Shown: positions 21,833 to 22,084 of the stretch, in pieces
Numbering within the stretch: position 1 is the stretch's first letter
Layout of the letters: each line of letters starts with the position of its first letter
NCBI GenBank assembly: GCA_964440345.1
Contig: CAYTSA010000065.1
Span: 1 to 22,084, forward strand
DNA from: CAYTSA01 sp964440345
GTDB taxonomy: Bacteria; Desulfobacterota; Desulfovibrionia; Desulfovibrionales; Desulfovibrionaceae
Reading direction: 5' to 3'
DNA: 22,084 bases
The notes under the pieces: generated by a model
What the model was told of the DNA's origin: nothing
Database searches by the model: none
The model's input: the letters and a program-made list of their open reading frames with translations, nothing else
Position numbers and translations under genes: made by a program

Positions 21833-21937
21833 TTCATGTTCTCCTTTAGGCTGGCCGCGTCTGCGGCTTCGGTCGGTCTGTGGGTAATGTTTTGCGGTCA
21901 GGCTGTCAATCCAACGCAACTGTGCGGCCCTGCAAGA

Positions 21938-21957
21938 GAATTACAATATGGTAATTC
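21938..21957. promoter_or_regulatory. Inverted repeat upstream of the NifU-like gene
   Basis: GAATTAC (21938-21944) and GTAATTC (21951-21957) form a perfect 7-bp inverted repeat around AATATG, about 105 bp upstream of the NifU-like start. Its symmetry and AT-rich content fit a dimeric regulator site. No regulator is identified. Confidence 0.45.
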
Positions 21958-22020
21958 AGTCAGCCTAAGTCTTCCACTGCACCGCTTTTTTGCTATGTTG
22001 AGCGGAACTCAGCACGATAT

Positions 22021-22044
22021 TTGCTATACATTTTGTATATGCAA
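22021..22044. promoter_or_regulatory. Near-perfect palindrome upstream of the right-edge gene
   Basis: TTGCTATAC (22021-22029) and GTATATGCAA (22035-22044) are complementary except for one extra base, around ATTTT. The palindrome contains -10-like TATACA and TATAT sequences and ends 26 bp before the ATG at 22071. It may be an operator overlapping a promoter. Confidence 0.45.
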
Positions 22045-22070
22045 CAATTTGCCGACGCAAGGGCTCAGCT

Positions 22071-22084
22071 ATGAAGATACTCGG
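22071..22084 (+). CDS. Start of a gene cut by the window edge
   Basis: An ATG at 22071 with AAGGG 7 nt upstream starts MKIL and runs out of the window after four complete codons. This opening is common among small flavodoxin-like NAD(P)H-dependent FMN reductases, but four residues cannot establish that. Only the ribosome-binding site and the promoter-like palindrome support it as a gene. Confidence 0.35.

Overview
This is a bacterial chromosomal segment of about 58% GC (my estimate), most likely from a Desulfovibrionales-type deltaproteobacterium (Desulfobacterota). The pointers are a flagellin of the type found in that group behind a sigma-28 promoter, HD-GYP and PilZ proteins, PurU and PurN side genes, a NifU-type Fe-S protein, and a small twin-CxxC gene with an in-frame UGA and a SECIS-like hairpin. 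The taxonomic call rests on recalled family resemblance, not on a search.

Positions 180-9286 form a glycan region. A CgeB-like glycosyltransferase and a CatB/VatD-type hexapeptide acetyltransferase run leftward. Diverging from them are a radical SAM protein with a C-terminal TPR-like tail and a six-gene, almost gap-free operon: MurG-like glycosyltransferase, two GT4 glycosyltransferases, a histidine phosphatase, a second and divergent MurG-like glycosyltransferase, and a NodB-type polysaccharide deacetylase. Together they look like a pathway that builds and trims an unidentified surface or secreted glycan.

Positions 9287-12265 hold the best find: a 69-residue selenoprotein candidate on the minus strand (9294-9503) that ordinary gene calling breaks at an in-frame TGA. 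A hairpin with an E. coli fdhF-like apical loop lies just downstream of that codon. Then come purN, a secreted STAS-like protein, an HD-GYP phosphodiesterase (minus strand) and tRNA-Pro(UGG) with its own promoter and terminator.

Positions 12320-14550 are accessory in character. They hold a decayed IS21-type transposase abutting the tRNA terminator, a stand-alone CI/LexA-like self-cleaving repressor with a strong promoter, two tiny downstream genes of which the first is translationally coupled, and a structured 62-nt element. That element recurs at exactly the same length behind the flagellin gene.

Positions 14551-22084 contain an Ala/Glu/Lys-rich repeat protein interrupted by a 100-N assembly gap, purU, a DUF1330 protein, a small membrane protein, an uncharacterised 112-residue protein, a zinc-ribbon PilZ protein, a lipoprotein, flagellin, gltX, a NifU-like scaffold and the first codons of a gene running off the right edge.
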